From NCBI GenBank assembly GCA_947480375.1, contig CANKCX010000065.1:1-5412 (forward strand): 5,412 bases of DNA, read 5' to 3'. Of this stretch, positions 1 through 5,412 are shown piece after piece; the stretch's first letter is position 1; every line of letters begins with the position of its first letter. The stretch is from Actinomycetota bacterium (lineage in GTDB: Bacteria; Actinomycetota; Actinomycetes; Nanopelagicales; Nanopelagicaceae). The translations under genes and the position numbers were made by a program. The notes beneath the pieces are model-generated. The model was not told the origin of the DNA, searched no databases, and was given only the letters and a program-made list of their open reading frames with translations.

Positions 1-693
1 TAAATATTTGGAGGGCGCCCCAACTACGCGAACTGTGGTGTAAATGTTTTGAACTATTGCCCCGCCACTAACCGCGCTTGTCGCACCAGATGCTTGCCAG
101 TTGCCGCTCCAAGAGATTTGAAGTGATGCGCTAAAAGTTCCGGTGCTTCGGTAAATATGAGTGATGCTGTGCTCTGGATATGGCGCACCCCGACTTGCAG
201 TGCTTAATGTTGTTCCATCTCCAAAATTCCAGAGATAAGTTGGTTGCAAATAAACCGTGATCGGTATCCCGAGCATCACAACCGAAGTCTTAAATGTCGG
301 TGGTGTTGTAGTCCAGAAATTAACTGGAACTTGCACCAAGGCCCCGACCGCCGGCTGATAATAAATATCTTTCATCGGAATTAATTGCGCCAACTGATCT
401 GAAAGCGAGAGCTTCACAACTGGCTTTGGTGTGTATTTCCTAGTGACAATAACTATTGGCTTTGGTGCTGCGGTGAAAGTTGGTTTTGGCTTTGGGGTAT
501 ATGGCCGGGGTTTCCAAGTACGAGTAGGCACTGGTTTTGGCGATGTGCTGCTGCCATTTCGTTTCGCTGTGATTATTAATTTTCCGGTCTTTGGATCGGT
601 ATAAACCTTTACGCAAATCTTGGTACTGCAATTTGGCGCTGCTTGGGCCGGGCTAGCCGCAAATAAAAGTAGGGCGAGAATTAGAAGAGGCAT
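1..693 (-). CDS. Secreted PKD-domain protein (3' end beyond the left edge)
   Basis: An open frame runs from the ATG at 693 to the window edge with 231 codons and no stop. The N-terminus reads as a signal peptide: a hydrophobic core at residues 3-13 and an Ala-Gln-Ala cleavage-type site near residue 18, though it lacks the usual basic n-region. A Cys pair (C22, C27) follows. Residues 52-91 form a Pro/Lys-rich linker with YTPKP twice (65-69 and 87-91). Residues about 150-225 resemble a PKD beta-sandwich: the WNFGDGT signature at 155-161, then H-x-Y at 179-181 and GTF at 185-187. PKD domains usually act in extracellular adhesion or surface protein contacts, so an exported or cell-wall protein is inferred; no enzymatic domain is visible. 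Actinobacterial proteins of this build tend to end soon after this point, so probably only a short tail is missing. An in-frame TAG upstream (774-772) rules out a longer ATG/GTG/TTG start. Confidence 0.8.
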   Translation of the reverse strand, partial: MPLLILALLLFAASPAQAAPNCSTKICVKVYTDPKTGKLIITAKRNGSSTSPKPVPTRTWKPRPYTPKPKPTFTAAPKPIVIVTRKYTPKPVVKLSLSDQLAQLIPMKDIYYQPAVGALVQVPVNFWTTTPPTFKTSVVMLGIPITVYLQPTYLWNFGDGTTLSTASRGAPYPEHSITHIYRSTGTFSASLQISWSGNWQASGATSAVSGGAIVQNIYTTVRVVGAPSKYL

Positions 694-699
694 TTGCGA

Positions 700-705
700 A
701 AGATA
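700..705 (-). promoter_or_regulatory. Candidate -10 box for leaderless PKD-protein mRNA
   Basis: On the minus strand the hexamer TATCTT lies exactly 6 nt before the ATG at 693, and no Shine-Dalgarno sequence is present in the gap. This spacing is the one expected when transcription starts at the A of the start codon, an arrangement common in actinobacteria. No convincing -35 element is visible, so this remains an inference. Confidence 0.35.
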
Positions 706-729
706 GAACTGCGGGCAAAGTTGAATCAG

Positions 730-751
730 TCCACAAATATTAAATTGTGGA
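730..751. promoter_or_regulatory. Inverted repeat in divergent promoter region, possible operator
   Basis: TCCACAA (730-736) and TTGTGGA (745-751) are a perfect 7-bp inverted repeat around an 8-nt A/T spacer. It sits between the divergent PKD-protein and Nudix genes, where both promoters must lie. On the minus strand it contains TAATAT (742-737), a fair -10 hexamer, so a bound protein could block transcription. The right arm plus flank reads TTTTCCACA on the minus strand, which fits the loose DnaA-box consensus. A dimeric regulator site is the simplest reading, and the binding factor is unknown. Confidence 0.4.
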
Positions 752-779
752 AAAGCAGTAACTGTGTAAACCTAGAGGC

Positions 780-1241
780 GTGGCACATAGAGATGGCGAT
801 GGTTGGGTTGAATGCCAATGCGGCAATCGACATTGGGGCTTGAATGGTGCCGCCGGTTTGTTACTTGTTCGAGGTAAAACGATTTTGATGCAACACCGCG
901 CACCGTGGGTTCATAACGGTGACACCTGGGGTATTCCTGGTGGGGCACGCGATTCACATGAGACCCCGATTGAAGCTGCCCTTCGTGAAGCCCATGAAGA
1001 AATCGGAATTCATACTAATTTGGTTGAACCGATTGAGATTTTCAATGATGAACACAATGGCTGGTCTTACGACACTGTTATTTCTAGAGCCCATGCAGAT
1101 CTAATTGCTCACGAGCAGAACGATGAATCACTGCAAGTCGAGTGGGTAGATTTTGATGAAGTTGCTGAAAAGAATTTACATCCTAGTTTTGCAAAAACTT
1201 GGCCGGCTTTACTCGCCCGCCTCAAGATAATCAGCATTTAA
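780..1241 (+). CDS. Nudix (MutT-like) hydrolase
   Basis: This 153-residue protein has a perfect Nudix box GX5EX7REUXEEXGU at residues 55-77 (G55, E61, R69-E70, E73-E74, G76, I77). These residues bind the divalent metal and place the catalytic glutamates for hydrolysing nucleoside diphosphate-X bonds. The N-terminus has the DGDGWVEC...HWG...GAAGLLL pattern seen in actinobacterial MutT-like proteins. Its two Cys (C13, C15) are too few for a zinc ribbon. The substrate cannot be read from sequence; an oxidised-nucleotide (8-oxo-dGTP type) role is only a guess. The start is GTG at 780: a stop at 759-761 closes the frame upstream and no ATG precedes the conserved core. There is no properly spaced Shine-Dalgarno; TAAACC at 767-772, 16 nt after TTGTGG (745-750), could drive a leaderless transcript. 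The last 33 bp overlap the 3' end of dinG on the opposite strand. Confidence 0.9.
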   Translation: MAHRDGDGWVECQCGNRHWGLNGAAGLLLVRGKTILMQHRAPWVHNGDTWGIPGGARDSHETPIEAALREAHEEIGIHTNLVEPIEIFNDEHNGWSYDTVISRAHADLIAHEQNDESLQVEWVDFDEVAEKNLHPSFAKTWPALLARLKIISI

Positions 1242-3224
1242 CCGCTTTAAAGATTCGCGTATAACTGCGCCATCACTCGTTCGCCAAAACGGTGGCATTG
1301 AATTTAATAAAACAGATCCGTATCGCTTTGTAACAATTCTGGAATCAAGAATCGCAACGACTCCCCGATCGTCTATCGATCTAATTAAGCGCCCAGTTCC
1401 TTGAGCTAATAACAGAGCGGCCCGGGGCAATGACACCTGCATGAATCCACTTCCGCCTGCGGCATCAGCTTCAGCTGCACGTGCACTCATAACAGGTTCA
1501 TCTGGTCTTGGGAATGGAATTCGATCGATTGCAACAAGTGTGCATGAAGGACCTGGAACATCGATTCCCTGCCACAGTGAAATTGTTCCGAGCAAGATTG
1601 ATTTTGGATCTTTTGCAAAACGTTCTACCAAAGTTCCAACGCTGTCTCCACGTTTTTGAGTAATGATCGGAATCTCTAATTCGGCCAAGACTTTACGAAG
1701 ATATTCATCTGCCATTTCAACACCGCGCCATGATGAGAAGAGCGCAAGCGTGCGGCCACCCGCAGCATCAATCAATTCGGCGAGTTCGGTGAGCGCTTCT
1801 TTGCTTGGACCATCACGACCAGGTTCTGGAATGTGTTTCGGCAGATAAAGCGCGCCCTGCTTTGCAAAATCAAATGGTGAACCAACATCAAGCATCTGAA
1901 CATTTGCTGGATCTATCTCGCCAGCTTCAAATTTATCTTCCGAATCTTCATCATCACTATTGCTTTCGCCAACAACAAAACCAATTGATTTAGCAATTGC
2001 ATCAAAAGATTTGCCAACCGAGAGCGTTGCACTTGTTGCGATCACCGGTGTCTCGGTTAATAGATTTGCTCGAAGAACTTGCGATACCGAAAGCGGTGCT
2101 AAATAAAGCGTGGAATAAGTTGGTTCGAACCACATAACTTGATGACCACTTGGTTTTAACATCTTGGTTGCGGTCTGTTGAACTTCGTTTGTAGCGCCTT
2201 TAACTCGAGCCCGCTCGGCCATTGAATCTGGATCAATTACATCTGAATCGGCATTTATAAGTGCAACTACTGCAGCTGATGCCTCTTTAACTTTACGAAT
2301 CGGTGCTTCAAGTTGTGCAGGTAATTCGGGAAGTCGGCCCGCCTTTGTCGGATCATTTCTAACATCAGATGCGAAGTCAGTTAGCGCTTCGGCAAAATTA
2401 TCTGCAGCCTTTGCAAAAGCATCGGCAGCTTTCCCGGGAAGATGCTTCTTCGCCATCTTTGCTGCACGTTCAACTCGTGCTGCAGTAAGTTCTTCAGTAA
2501 CAGCCTGAGTTGTGCGATCCATAAATTCATGTGCTTCATCCAAAATCACGGCATCGCGCTCGGGCAAAATCGGATGTGAATCAACAATTTCAATTGCAAG
2601 CAAGGTGTGATTTGTTACGACAACATCGGCGGTCTGGGCTTTGGCTTTGGCATTAACTGCGAAACATTGCGAACCATAGGCGCAATCATCTTTTCCAATA
2701 CATTCGCGTCCCGAAACTGAATTTGCATACCAAACTCTGCGATCTACATCAGGTGCATCATCGCGGTCGCCTGAAACTCCTGGTGTTTCGGCCCAAGCAC
2801 GAAGTCGCTTTGCATCCTTCTCTAAAGTTCCGATCTCCATCAAGACTTCACCATCAGGATCAGGCTCTGCGCTATTCATTTTCTGTAAACACAAGTAATT
2901 TCCGACACCCTTATAAACCGCGAAAGTTAAATCACGGCCCAACTCTTTTTCGAGTGCGCCTTTTATTTTCGGCAAATCTCGCTCTACTAGCTGACGCTGA
3001 AGCGCAAGAGTTGCAGTTGCAACTAAGACTTTCTTGCCGTGAACAAGTGCGGGAACTAAATATGCAAGTGATTTTCCGGTACCAGTACCAGCCTGAACCA
3101 ATAAGTGATGTCGATCTGAAAGCGCATTTGCTACGGCTTCAGCCATTTCAATCTGGCCTTCGCGAGGCTGCCCGCCAATGGCATCAACTGCAGCATCAAG
3201 TGCTTTACGCATCTTCTCAATCAT
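1209..3224 (-). CDS. dinG: ATP-dependent DNA helicase, DinG/XPD family
   Basis: This superfamily 2 iron-sulfur helicase is expected to unwind DNA 5'-3' using ATP during repair, including R-loops and blocked forks as known for E. coli DinG. Residue numbers count from the ATG at 3224 (671 aa). Walker A AGTGTGKS is at 45-52. Four cysteines placed for a 4Fe-4S cluster are C112, C175, C181 and C187. TNH is at 204-206, the DEAH Walker B at 229-232, ATSATL at 396-401, LFSSW at 495-499, motif V (WQGID) near 551-555, and motif VI QGTGRLIR at 608-615 with both Arg fingers. There is no N-terminal exonuclease domain, so it is the E. coli-like rather than the Bacillus/Staphylococcus form. An acidic insert lies at about 419-438. 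A TTG at 3230 gives a two-residue longer alternative; neither start has a good Shine-Dalgarno. It lies 30 nt downstream of the toxin gene with no terminator between, so co-transcription is likely. Confidence 0.95.
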   Translation of the reverse strand: MIEKMRKALDAAVDAIGGQPREGQIEMAEAVANALSDRHHLLVQAGTGTGKSLAYLVPALVHGKKVLVATATLALQRQLVERDLPKIKGALEKELGRDLTFAVYKGVGNYLCLQKMNSAEPDPDGEVLMEIGTLEKDAKRLRAWAETPGVSGDRDDAPDVDRRVWYANSVSGRECIGKDDCAYGSQCFAVNAKAKAQTADVVVTNHTLLAIEIVDSHPILPERDAVILDEAHEFMDRTTQAVTEELTAARVERAAKMAKKHLPGKAADAFAKAADNFAEALTDFASDVRNDPTKAGRLPELPAQLEAPIRKVKEASAAVVALINADSDVIDPDSMAERARVKGATNEVQQTATKMLKPSGHQVMWFEPTYSTLYLAPLSVSQVLRANLLTETPVIATSATLSVGKSFDAIAKSIGFVVGESNSDDEDSEDKFEAGEIDPANVQMLDVGSPFDFAKQGALYLPKHIPEPGRDGPSKEALTELAELIDAAGGRTLALFSSWRGVEMADEYLRKVLAELEIPIITQKRGDSVGTLVERFAKDPKSILLGTISLWQGIDVPGPSCTLVAIDRIPFPRPDEPVMSARAAEADAAGGSGFMQVSLPRAALLLAQGTGRLIRSIDDRGVVAILDSRIVTKRYGSVLLNSMPPFWRTSDGAVIRESLKRLNADYLEAGE

Positions 3225-3254
3225 TTGCAATCACTAGCGAACCTTATCTCTTTG

Positions 3255-3539
3255 TCATTTTTCATAATGAAAGCGAGCTGAAATTATTATTAGAGTTGAT
3301 CCGTGGACGCGATAAACCAAACGATGGGTCTTATCGATTCTTCTGGAATATGTAGCCTCATCTTGAAATCTCAATTGCTCTGGAACGCCAATTCCAGAAT
3401 AGGGGTCAACAAGAGCGCTCGTAATTAGCGCATTTAATCTGGCAAGTTTCTTACTATTTCCGCTTTCAATCCAATACTCAATGTCTTGTGCAGCCCTCTT
3501 GGTCTGTTCGACTTGGGTAAGTTTCGCCTTACGTCGCAC
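3255..3539 (-). CDS. yoeB: YoeB/Txe-family mRNA interferase toxin
   Basis: This 94-residue RelE-superfamily toxin, in the YoeB/Txe branch, is expected to cleave mRNA in the ribosomal A site and stop translation when its antitoxin is lost. Family landmarks are present: DIEYW at 19-23, GIGVPEQL at 49-56 with the catalytic-type E54, SRRID at 65-69 (the R67 position), HRLVYRV at 72-78, and the C-terminal ARFHY at 88-92 with the catalytic-type H91. The toxin therefore appears intact. The N-terminus is longer and more basic (RRKAK) than in E. coli YoeB (84 aa). The start is GTG at 3539, whose G is the last base of the antitoxin TAG stop (TAGTG). With no Shine-Dalgarno, translation probably depends on ribosomes finishing the antitoxin, which keeps toxin output low. 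Family assignment is strong; activity here is inferred. Confidence 0.93.
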   Translation of the reverse strand: MRRKAKLTQVEQTKRAAQDIEYWIESGNSKKLARLNALITSALVDPYSGIGVPEQLRFQDEATYSRRIDKTHRLVYRVHGSTLIIISARFHYEK

Positions 3540-3835
3540 TAAGCGCGTCGTTTGGCTTTGTGAGTTTTAACTTTGGCAACTACTGGAGCAACAATTGGAA
3601 AATCCAGGCGCGTAGTTTCACCGCGATCTGCCTGGGCCAATGAATCAAGTAGCCATTCTCGATTTGCTGGTGTCGAAAGCAGATAGGCAGTTTCAATCAT
3701 AGATTCATATTCGCTTTCAGAAATTAGCACTGCATTTCCAGCTTTTGAAGTTATTACAACAGGCTTCATGTCCTCATTAACTTGTTCAATTAATGGAAAT
3801 AGTTGGGCGCGAGCCTGCGATGCTGTTATCGACAT
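3539..3835 (-). CDS. yefM: YefM/Phd-family antitoxin
   Basis: This 98-residue antitoxin of the Phd/YefM family should neutralise the adjoining YoeB-type toxin and repress the shared promoter as a dimer. Residues 1-45 fit the DNA-binding and dimerisation fold: SITASQARAQL at 2-12, PVVITSKAGNAVLIS at 25-39, then SEYESM at 41-46. Residues 48-60 (ETAYLLSTPANRE) match the YefM ETAYLLxSPAN segment that begins the toxin-binding part. The C-terminus goes beyond the usual acidic end of YefM, with a Val/Ala stretch and then a Lys/Arg-rich tail (residues 88-98). The ATG at 3835 has an AGAGAGG Shine-Dalgarno 9 nt upstream. The TAG stop overlaps the toxin start by one base, the normal antitoxin-first order. 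Two GTAC-core repeats upstream are the likely autoregulatory operator. Confidence 0.93.
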   Translation of the reverse strand: MSITASQARAQLFPLIEQVNEDMKPVVITSKAGNAVLISESEYESMIETAYLLSTPANREWLLDSLAQADRGETTRLDFPIVAPVVAKVKTHKAKRRA

Positions 3836-3844
3836 AATTTGGCG

Positions 3845-3851
3845 CCTCTCT
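3845..3851 (-). promoter_or_regulatory. Ribosome binding site of the antitoxin
   Basis: AGAGAGG on the minus strand lies 9 nt before the antitoxin ATG (3835) and fixes that start. The toxin has no such site, which fits higher antitoxin than toxin synthesis. The same heptamer precedes glpX. Confidence 0.55.
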
Positions 3852-3853
3852 TT

Positions 3854-3876
3854 AATGGTACGGGAAATGGTACCAT
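3854..3876 (-). promoter_or_regulatory. Probable YefM operator: paired GTAC-core repeats
   Basis: The 8-bp word AATGGTAC occurs at 3854-3861 and again at 3866-3873, exactly 12 bp apart. The second copy extends into a perfect 10-bp palindrome, ATGGTACCAT (3867-3876); the first is an imperfect half-palindrome. Both centre on GTAC. The E. coli YefM operator, as recalled, is a long and a short palindrome with TGTACA cores about one helical turn apart, so the layout matches what the adjacent antitoxin should recognise. The repeats lie 18-41 bp upstream of the antitoxin ATG and overlap TATGGT and TACCAT hexamers that could serve as -10 boxes. The binding role is inferred from position and architecture. 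Confidence 0.6.
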
Positions 3877-3900
3877 ATGAGAAAGTCTGCTACATCTGCG

Positions 3901-4854
3901 TTATTTGTTGTGATGTTCGGTTTCCACAAAGCGCACAGTCCGAGATTTGCCGCGCATAACAAGTGATTGGCTGATTGCACCATATTCGGAGTAACGAACA
4001 CCCTTAAGCAATTCGCCATCTGTAATTCCAGTAGCCGCCATGAAAACATCATCAGAATTAACTAAATCTTTAGTTGTATAAACCCGATCCAACTTATATC
4101 CAGCAGCAATCGCGCTAGCTTTTTCAGCATCATCCTTCGGGCGAAGTAATCCCTGAATTTCACCACCCAAGCAGATCATTGCAGCTGCTGTAATAACACC
4201 TTCTGGTGTGCCACCAATACCCATTAATAAATCAACTGAAGTTGAAGGGCGCGCGGCATCAATTGCCGCAGCAACATCGCCATCTTGAATAAATTTTACG
4301 CGGGCTCCGGCTTCACGAATTTCTCTAACTAATTGCTCGTGGCGCGGCCGATTTAAAACAACCACTGTTAAATCATTAATACTGCGATTTTTGGCCTTTG
4401 CAACTGCCTGCAAATTCACTTTCACCGGCGCATTAATATCTATTTTTCCGGCAGCCTCTGGCCCAGTAACAATCTTGTTCATATAGAAAACACCTGATGG
4501 ATCAAACATTGTGCCCCGAGGCGCAATTGAAATTACGCTGATCGCGCCATTAGATCCATTTGCAGTTAAAGAGGTTCCATCAATTGGATCAACTGCAACA
4601 TCACACTTTGGACCAAGGCCATTTCCAACTTCTTCGCCATCGTGCAACATCGGTGCGTTATCTTTTTCGCCTTCACCGATTACTACGACACCAGCCATAT
4701 CAACGGTATTAATCAATGAGCGCATCGCTTTTACTGCTGCCCCATCTGCCCCATCTTTATCGCCACGACCAACCCAAGGAGCTGCAGCAAGTGCAGCAAT
4801 TTCAGTCACGCGAATCAGCTCTAGGGCTAAGTTGCGATCTGGTATTTGGGTCAA
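3901..4854 (-). CDS. glpX: Class II fructose-1,6-bisphosphatase
   Basis: This 317-residue cytosolic enzyme hydrolyses fructose 1,6-bisphosphate to fructose 6-phosphate and phosphate, the committed step of gluconeogenesis; GlpX is the usual FBPase of actinobacteria. The family's metal and substrate motifs are all present: GRGDKDGAD at 29-37 (D32), [12 protein letters not shown] at 59-70 (E61), the lithium-sensitive phosphatase signature DPIDGT at 89-94 (D89, D92), and GGTPEG at 214-219 (E218). The length is close to that of other GlpX proteins and nothing is missing. The start is TTG at 4854, chosen because AGAGAGG stands 6 nt upstream and the protein then opens with [14 protein letters not shown], where family members normally begin. 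The gene follows nrdJ on the same strand but is separated from it by a strong hairpin, so it probably has its own promoter. The TA pair begins 65 nt downstream. Confidence 0.96.
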   Translation of the reverse strand: MTQIPDRNLALELIRVTEIAALAAAPWVGRGDKDGADGAAVKAMRSLINTVDMAGVVVIGEGEKDNAPMLHDGEEVGNGLGPKCDVAVDPIDGTSLTANGSNGAISVISIAPRGTMFDPSGVFYMNKIVTGPEAAGKIDINAPVKVNLQAVAKAKNRSINDLTVVVLNRPRHEQLVREIREAGARVKFIQDGDVAAAIDAARPSTSVDLLMGIGGTPEGVITAAAMICLGGEIQGLLRPKDDAEKASAIAAGYKLDRVYTTKDLVNSDDVFMAATGITDGELLKGVRYSEYGAISQSLVMRGKSRTVRFVETEHHNK

Positions 4855-4860
4855 CGTTTT

Positions 4861-4867
4861 CCTCTCT
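4861..4867 (-). promoter_or_regulatory. Ribosome binding site deciding the glpX TTG start
   Basis: AGAGAGG on the minus strand lies 6 nt before TTG at 4854. It supports the non-ATG start, which also fits the family N-terminus. Confidence 0.6.
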
Positions 4868-4878
4868 CGACCTCTGAA

Positions 4879-4884
4879 ATGATA
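4879..4884 (-). promoter_or_regulatory. Candidate -10 box for glpX
   Basis: TATCAT on the minus strand directly follows the nrdJ/glpX hairpin and lies about 24 nt before the glpX start, leaving room for a short leader with the AGAGAGG site. The -35 region would fall inside the hairpin and no clear TTGACA-like element is seen there, so support is modest. Confidence 0.35.
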
Positions 4885-4917
4885 CGAGCCCCATGTGAAT
4901 TTCTCACTTGGGGCTCG
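4885..4917 (-). terminator. Hairpin terminator after nrdJ
   Basis: CGAGCCCCA (4885-4893) pairs with TGGGGCTCG (4909-4917) over 9 bp. After one T-T mismatch, 4895-4898 pairs with 4904-4907 over 4 more bp, closing a 5-nt loop. It begins 19 nt past the nrdJ stop. On the minus strand it is followed by UAUCAUUUC rather than a clean U-run, so it resembles the U-poor terminators often described in actinobacteria. On the plus strand no gene ends here. Processing or partial readthrough into glpX is possible. Confidence 0.6.
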
Positions 4918-4936
4918 CCTTAATTACTTATTTAGC

Positions 4937-5412
4937 TTATGAACAACCTGAAGTGTTTCCGCAACCTTCGCAGACGAAACATGAACCGGCCATACGCATC
5001 TTTACTCCGCAAGTCATGCAGAGAGGTGCATCTGATTTAACGCCGCTCATCTTTTCGAAGAGTTCCATTGAAGACCCAACACCAGCGCCTGCTGATGGTG
5101 TGCTTTCAATCTTTACTTCAACGCTCTTTGTTGAAGTTGGTGCTTTCGCAACTGGCTTGAAAGAAGCTGATTGCGCTGCAGCTGCAACGATTTCCTTAAC
5201 AGCTGATGGATCTGGTGTGTATTCACCAGTATCTAGCGCACGTTGGCGTTCTGATGATGTGTAAAGACCCATCGCGCTACGTGAATCAAATGGTAAGTAA
5301 TCGAGTGCCAAGCGACGGAAGATGTAATCCATCATGGATTGCGCCATGCGGATATCTGCATCATCTGTCATGCCTGCTGGTTCGAAGCGCAGGTTAGTGA
5401 ACTTCTCTACGA
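4937..5412 (-). CDS. nrdJ: Adenosylcobalamin-dependent (class II) ribonucleotide reductase, C-terminal part
   Basis: The last 157 residues of NrdJ are present; the catalytic barrel and the start lie beyond the right edge. The enzyme reduces ribonucleotides to deoxyribonucleotides using a coenzyme B12 radical, without needing oxygen. The family is recognised from the RFEPAG-MTDD-DIR-AQS-MDYIFRRLALDYLPFD block (about the first 45 residues), where the barrel ends. A low-complexity Ala/Ser/Pro/Lys linker follows, then a Cys-rich tail of CxxC, CxxCxxC and a final Cys two residues from the end (six Cys in the last 27 residues, ending SGCS). In class II enzymes this flexible tail carries the redox-active cysteines that re-reduce the active site, and it may bind zinc. 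The tail is complete. The hairpin at 4885-4917 probably ends its transcript. Reliance on this enzyme implies a need for cobalamin. Confidence 0.95.
   Translation of the reverse strand, partial: VEKFTNLRFEPAGMTDDADIRMAQSMMDYIFRRLALDYLPFDSRSAMGLYTSSERQRALDTGEYTPDPSAVKEIVAAAAQSASFKPVAKAPTSTKSVEVKIESTPSAGAGVGSSMELFEKMSGVKSDAPLCMTCGVKMRMAGSCFVCEGCGNTSGCS

Noticed and set aside
440..631. 63-codon minus-strand open frame
   Set aside because: It is a shifted frame inside the PKD-protein gene, which has a signal peptide and the PKD motif in its own frame.
746..754. DnaA box implying a replication origin
   Set aside because: Only one loose match is present, with no cluster of boxes, no extended AT-rich unwinding region and no dnaA/dnaN nearby.
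2121..2132. 12-bp perfect palindrome TGGTTCGAACCA, resembling a tRNA T-arm or LexA-like half sites
   Set aside because: It encodes Trp-Phe-Glu-Pro inside dinG. No cloverleaf surrounds it, and it lacks the 4-nt spacer of an actinobacterial SOS box.
3225..3254. SOS (LexA) box upstream of dinG
   Set aside because: No GAAC-N4-GTTC type palindrome is present between the toxin stop and the dinG start, so SOS control is not supported here.
2723..3355. 210-codon open frame on the plus strand
   Set aside because: It lies almost entirely antisense to dinG, whose frame carries all the helicase motifs. Its translation is His/Leu/Arg-rich with no recognisable domain.
3852..4052. 66-codon minus-strand open frame across the glpX end and TA promoter
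   Set aside because: It overlaps the glpX 3' end in another frame and runs through the operator repeats. No domain or ribosome binding site was seen.
4511..4882. 123-codon plus-strand open frame
   Set aside because: It is antisense to the 5' part of glpX, has low-complexity Ser/Pro/Ala content and no family resemblance.
4908..5264. 118-codon plus-strand open frame
   Set aside because: It is antisense to the nrdJ C-terminal region and would begin inside the hairpin. The nrdJ frame explains the sequence.

Overview
The window looks like the chromosome of a low-to-moderate-GC actinobacterium. The best guess is a streamlined freshwater lineage such as Nanopelagicales (acI), inferred from three things: the actinobacterial style of the NrdJ C-terminus, GlpX and Nudix proteins, an A+T-rich codon choice unlike Streptomyces, and very short intergenic gaps. 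It is compact housekeeping DNA with one small accessory element, a toxin-antitoxin pair.

Layout from left to right. Positions 1-693 (minus strand) hold most of a secreted PKD-domain protein that runs off the left edge. A divergent intergenic region (694-779) with an inverted repeat separates it from a plus-strand MutT-like Nudix hydrolase (780-1241). The Nudix gene overlaps, tail to tail, the 3' end of a DinG/XPD-type iron-sulfur DNA helicase (1209-3224, minus). Upstream of dinG on the same strand is a YefM-YoeB type toxin-antitoxin pair (toxin 3255-3539, antitoxin 3539-3835), preceded by two 12-bp-spaced GTAC-core repeats that look like its own operator. Further upstream are the class II fructose-1,6-bisphosphatase glpX (3901-4854), a strong hairpin (4885-4917), and the 3' end of the adenosylcobalamin-dependent ribonucleotide reductase nrdJ (4937 to the right edge).

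Functionally, nrdJ (dNTP supply), dinG (helicase repair) and the Nudix enzyme (possible nucleotide-pool cleaning) share a nucleotide/DNA-maintenance theme. GlpX supplies the irreversible step of gluconeogenesis. The TA pair sits between glpX and dinG with only about 30 nt and no visible terminator before dinG, so dinG may be read from the autoregulated TA promoter. I see no clearly new system. The best leads are the TA operator and its possible coupling to dinG, the basic tail on the antitoxin, and the palindrome between the divergent PKD and Nudix genes. No tRNA, rRNA, CRISPR or insertion sequence was recognised.
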